The notes below the pieces were generated by a model. The model was not told the origin of the DNA, made no database searches, and saw only the letters and a program-made list of their open reading frames with translations. From positions 124,001-188,000 of the forward strand of contig NZ_JAINVZ010000014.1 in assembly GCF_019890615.1 (NCBI RefSeq): DNA of 64,000 bases, written 5' to 3'. Below, piece after piece: positions 57,526 through 64,000 of this stretch. A program made the position numbers and the translations under genes. This stretch comes from Streptantibioticus parmotrematis. Lineage in GTDB: Bacteria; Actinomycetota; Actinomycetes; Streptomycetales; Streptomycetaceae. How positions within the stretch are numbered: position 1 is the stretch's first letter; every line of letters starts with the position of its first letter.

Positions 57526-57565
57526 TCAGCCCTGCGGCGGCACCGTCAGCCCTGCGGCGGCACCG
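57526..57565. repeat. 20-bp tandem duplication at the osaB 3' end
   Basis: TCAGCCCTGCGGCGGCACCG at 57526-57545 and 57546-57565. The second copy contains the osaB stop and last codons (VPPQG); the first is downstream. Confidence 0.9.
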
Positions 57566-58232
57566 TCGGGCCGCTTCCGCCACCGCCCGTGCCCGGCTCC
57601 AGCGCGTCCAGCGCCCGCCGCAACCCGGTCAGCTTGCGCTCCAGGTGCGCCGCGGTCGCCACCGCCGCGGCGTCGGCGGAGTCGTCGAGCTGCTTGGTGA
57701 GCGCCTCCGCCTGCTCCTCCACCGCCGCCAGGCGCGCGGACAGCTCCGCGATCAGCCCGGCCGGTTCCTTGCCGTTCGACGCCCCGGACTGGCCGCCCTG
57801 TTCCAGCTGGAGCCGCAGCAGCGCCGCCTGCTCCCGCAGTTGGCAGTTCTTCATGTACAGCTCGACGAAGACCGAGACCTTGGCGCGCAGCACCCACGGG
57901 TCGAACGGTTTGGAGATGTAGTCCACCGCGCCCGCCGCGTAGCCGCGGAAGGTGTGGTGCGGACCGTGGTTGATGGCGGTCAGGAAGATGATCGGGATGT
58001 CGCGGGTGCGTTCGCGGCGCTTGATGTGCGCGGCGGTCTCGAACCCGTCCATGCCGGGCATCTGCACGTCCAGAAGGATCACCGCGAAGTCATCGGTGAG
58101 CAGCGCCTTGAGCGCCTCCTCCCCGGACGATGCCCGCACCAGCGTCTGATCGAGCGCGGAGAGGATGGCCTCCAACGCCAGCAGATTCTCCGGCCGGTCA
58201 TCGACCAGGAGGATCTTGGCCTTCTGCACCAT
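57546..58232 (-). CDS. osaB: Response regulator OsaB
   Basis: 228 residues from [14 protein letters not shown] (ATG 58232, GAGGAGGG upstream). Receiver domain with phospho-Asp in [13 protein letters not shown] (about 56), FLTAIN and DYISKPFD. No DNA-binding domain: a C-terminal coiled coil ([39 protein letters not shown]) fills the rest. In S. coelicolor OsaB is needed for aerial growth under osmotic stress; mutants overproduce antibiotics. Downstream partner kinase OsaA is adjacent. Frame to 58370 rejected. Confidence 0.9.
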   Translation of the reverse strand: MVQKAKILLVDDRPENLLALEAILSALDQTLVRASSGEEALKALLTDDFAVILLDVQMPGMDGFETAAHIKRRERTRDIPIIFLTAINHGPHHTFRGYAAGAVDYISKPFDPWVLRAKVSVFVELYMKNCQLREQAALLRLQLEQGGQSGASNGKEPAGLIAELSARLAAVEEQAEALTKQLDDSADAAAVATAAHLERKLTGLRRALDALEPGTGGGGSGPTVPPQG

Positions 58233-58650
58233 GGCCCGCCCTCCTCGACCCGGCATCACGCCGGGCGCCGCCCCCAGGGACGACTCCTGAACGCCGCCCG
58301 TCCTTGTGCCGGTCATGGTAGCCGCACCCTGTCGTTCGCCACACCCTGTCACCGCCATGTCACTGTGCACGTAGCAAAAACGTAGCGGGAGACCAGAAGG
58401 TTCCCGGTATCACGCACTCTCACACCCTCGCGGGTACGCCGAGTGACGCGACGGCGCAATCTCACTCCGCTCTCATGCACTCGTCACCGGACCGTCATAG
58501 GCTCCACGATCCGTGCCCGGCACGTCACCGCGCCGCCACCCCGGAGCACCGCGCCGCCAGCGCGCGGCCTCGGGCCGCCATCTTGTGGCCTCGCGCCGCC
58601 ATCCCGCGGCCTCGGGCCGCCTTCCCGCGTCACCGCGCCGCCGTCCCGCG
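58233..58650. other. Gene-free region between osaA and osaB with tandem repeats
   Basis: 418 bp. The right part is filled by six 21-bp repeats (58531-58656). The left part holds the osaB promoter region. No gene. Confidence 0.6.

Positions 58651-58656
<6 letters not shown>
58531..58656. repeat. Six 21-bp tandem repeats running into the osaA stop codon
   Basis: Units at 58531, 58552, 58573, 58594, 58615 and 58636 (consensus SGCCGCCATCCCGCGKCMYCG). The osaA stop (58651-58653) and last codons lie inside unit 6 and a partial unit 7, so the array looks grown from the gene's 3' end. Translated on the minus strand in another frame it gives a DGGAVTR-type heptapeptide repeat, judged a by-product. 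Confidence 0.9.

Positions 58657-64000
<5,344 letters not shown>

Overview
This 64 kb window is chromosomal core from a high-GC actinomycete, almost certainly a Streptomyces or close relative in Streptomycetaceae. The evidence is strong G/C preference at third codon positions, GTG/TTG starts, and a gene order that (from memory) follows the S. coelicolor region from osaA/osaB (SCO5748/5749) through ftsK, rimO-pgsA-cinA-clgR, recA-recX, miaB, miaA, dapF, rshA, hflX, an orphan siderophore locus and dinG to lexA, nrdR and nrdJ (SCO5803-5805). I found no rRNA, tRNA, insertion sequence, prophage, CRISPR array or plasmid-type origin. Gene content suggests vertical inheritance with small accessory insertions.

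Layout. 1-5.5 kb: B12-dependent ribonucleotide reductase nrdJ and its regulator nrdR read leftward and lexA reads rightward. The shared intergenic region carries two NrdR-type boxes 32 bp apart and a LexA box. 5.6-12.1 kb: the helicase dinG, then a leftward operon of three NIS-siderophore genes (aminotransferase, IucA/IucC synthetase, acyltransferase) with overlapping or near-adjacent ends and no decarboxylase or hydroxylase. 12.5-22.7 kb: secreted serine protease, HflX, secreted M1 aminopeptidase, RelA/SpoT homologue, DapF, a membrane protein, MiaA and a small acidic protein. 22.8-31 kb: LigB-like protein, MiaB, a TAXI-type binding protein, a response-regulator/histidine-kinase pair, an 800-bp gene-free repeat region and an FAD monooxygenase. 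31-32.3 kb: a 28-residue Cys-rich leader peptide, a hairpin, cysteine dioxygenase and a rhodanese, which together look like a cysteine-responsive attenuated operon.

32.3-34.7 kb: recA-recX with a clear SOS promoter, then a DUF3046 gene. 34.9-42.8 kb: a more variable stretch with a small XRE regulator, an unrecognised membrane protein, a prenyltransferase/squalene-oxidase-like protein, a PucR-type regulator divergent from a metallo-beta-lactamase-fold hydrolase, and an araC-azlC-azlD operon. 43-48.9 kb: a giant Lhr helicase followed by the Nei-type DNA glycosylase. 49-54.2 kb: Dps, ClgR, then the tightly coupled operon rodZ-like/rimO/pgsA/cinA. 54.5-64 kb: FtsK, the response regulator OsaB, and the hybrid kinase OsaA with a very long HAMP array. 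OsaA runs off the right edge.

Genome maintenance dominates (NrdJ/NrdR, LexA, DinG, RecA/RecX, Lhr, Nei, FtsK). RNA modification and translation (MiaA, MiaB, HflX, RimO) and stress signalling (RshA, ClgR, Dps, OsaAB) come next. A recurring oddity is short tandem repeats of 8-46 bp, repeatedly 20-21 bp, at gene 3' ends and in intergenic DNA.
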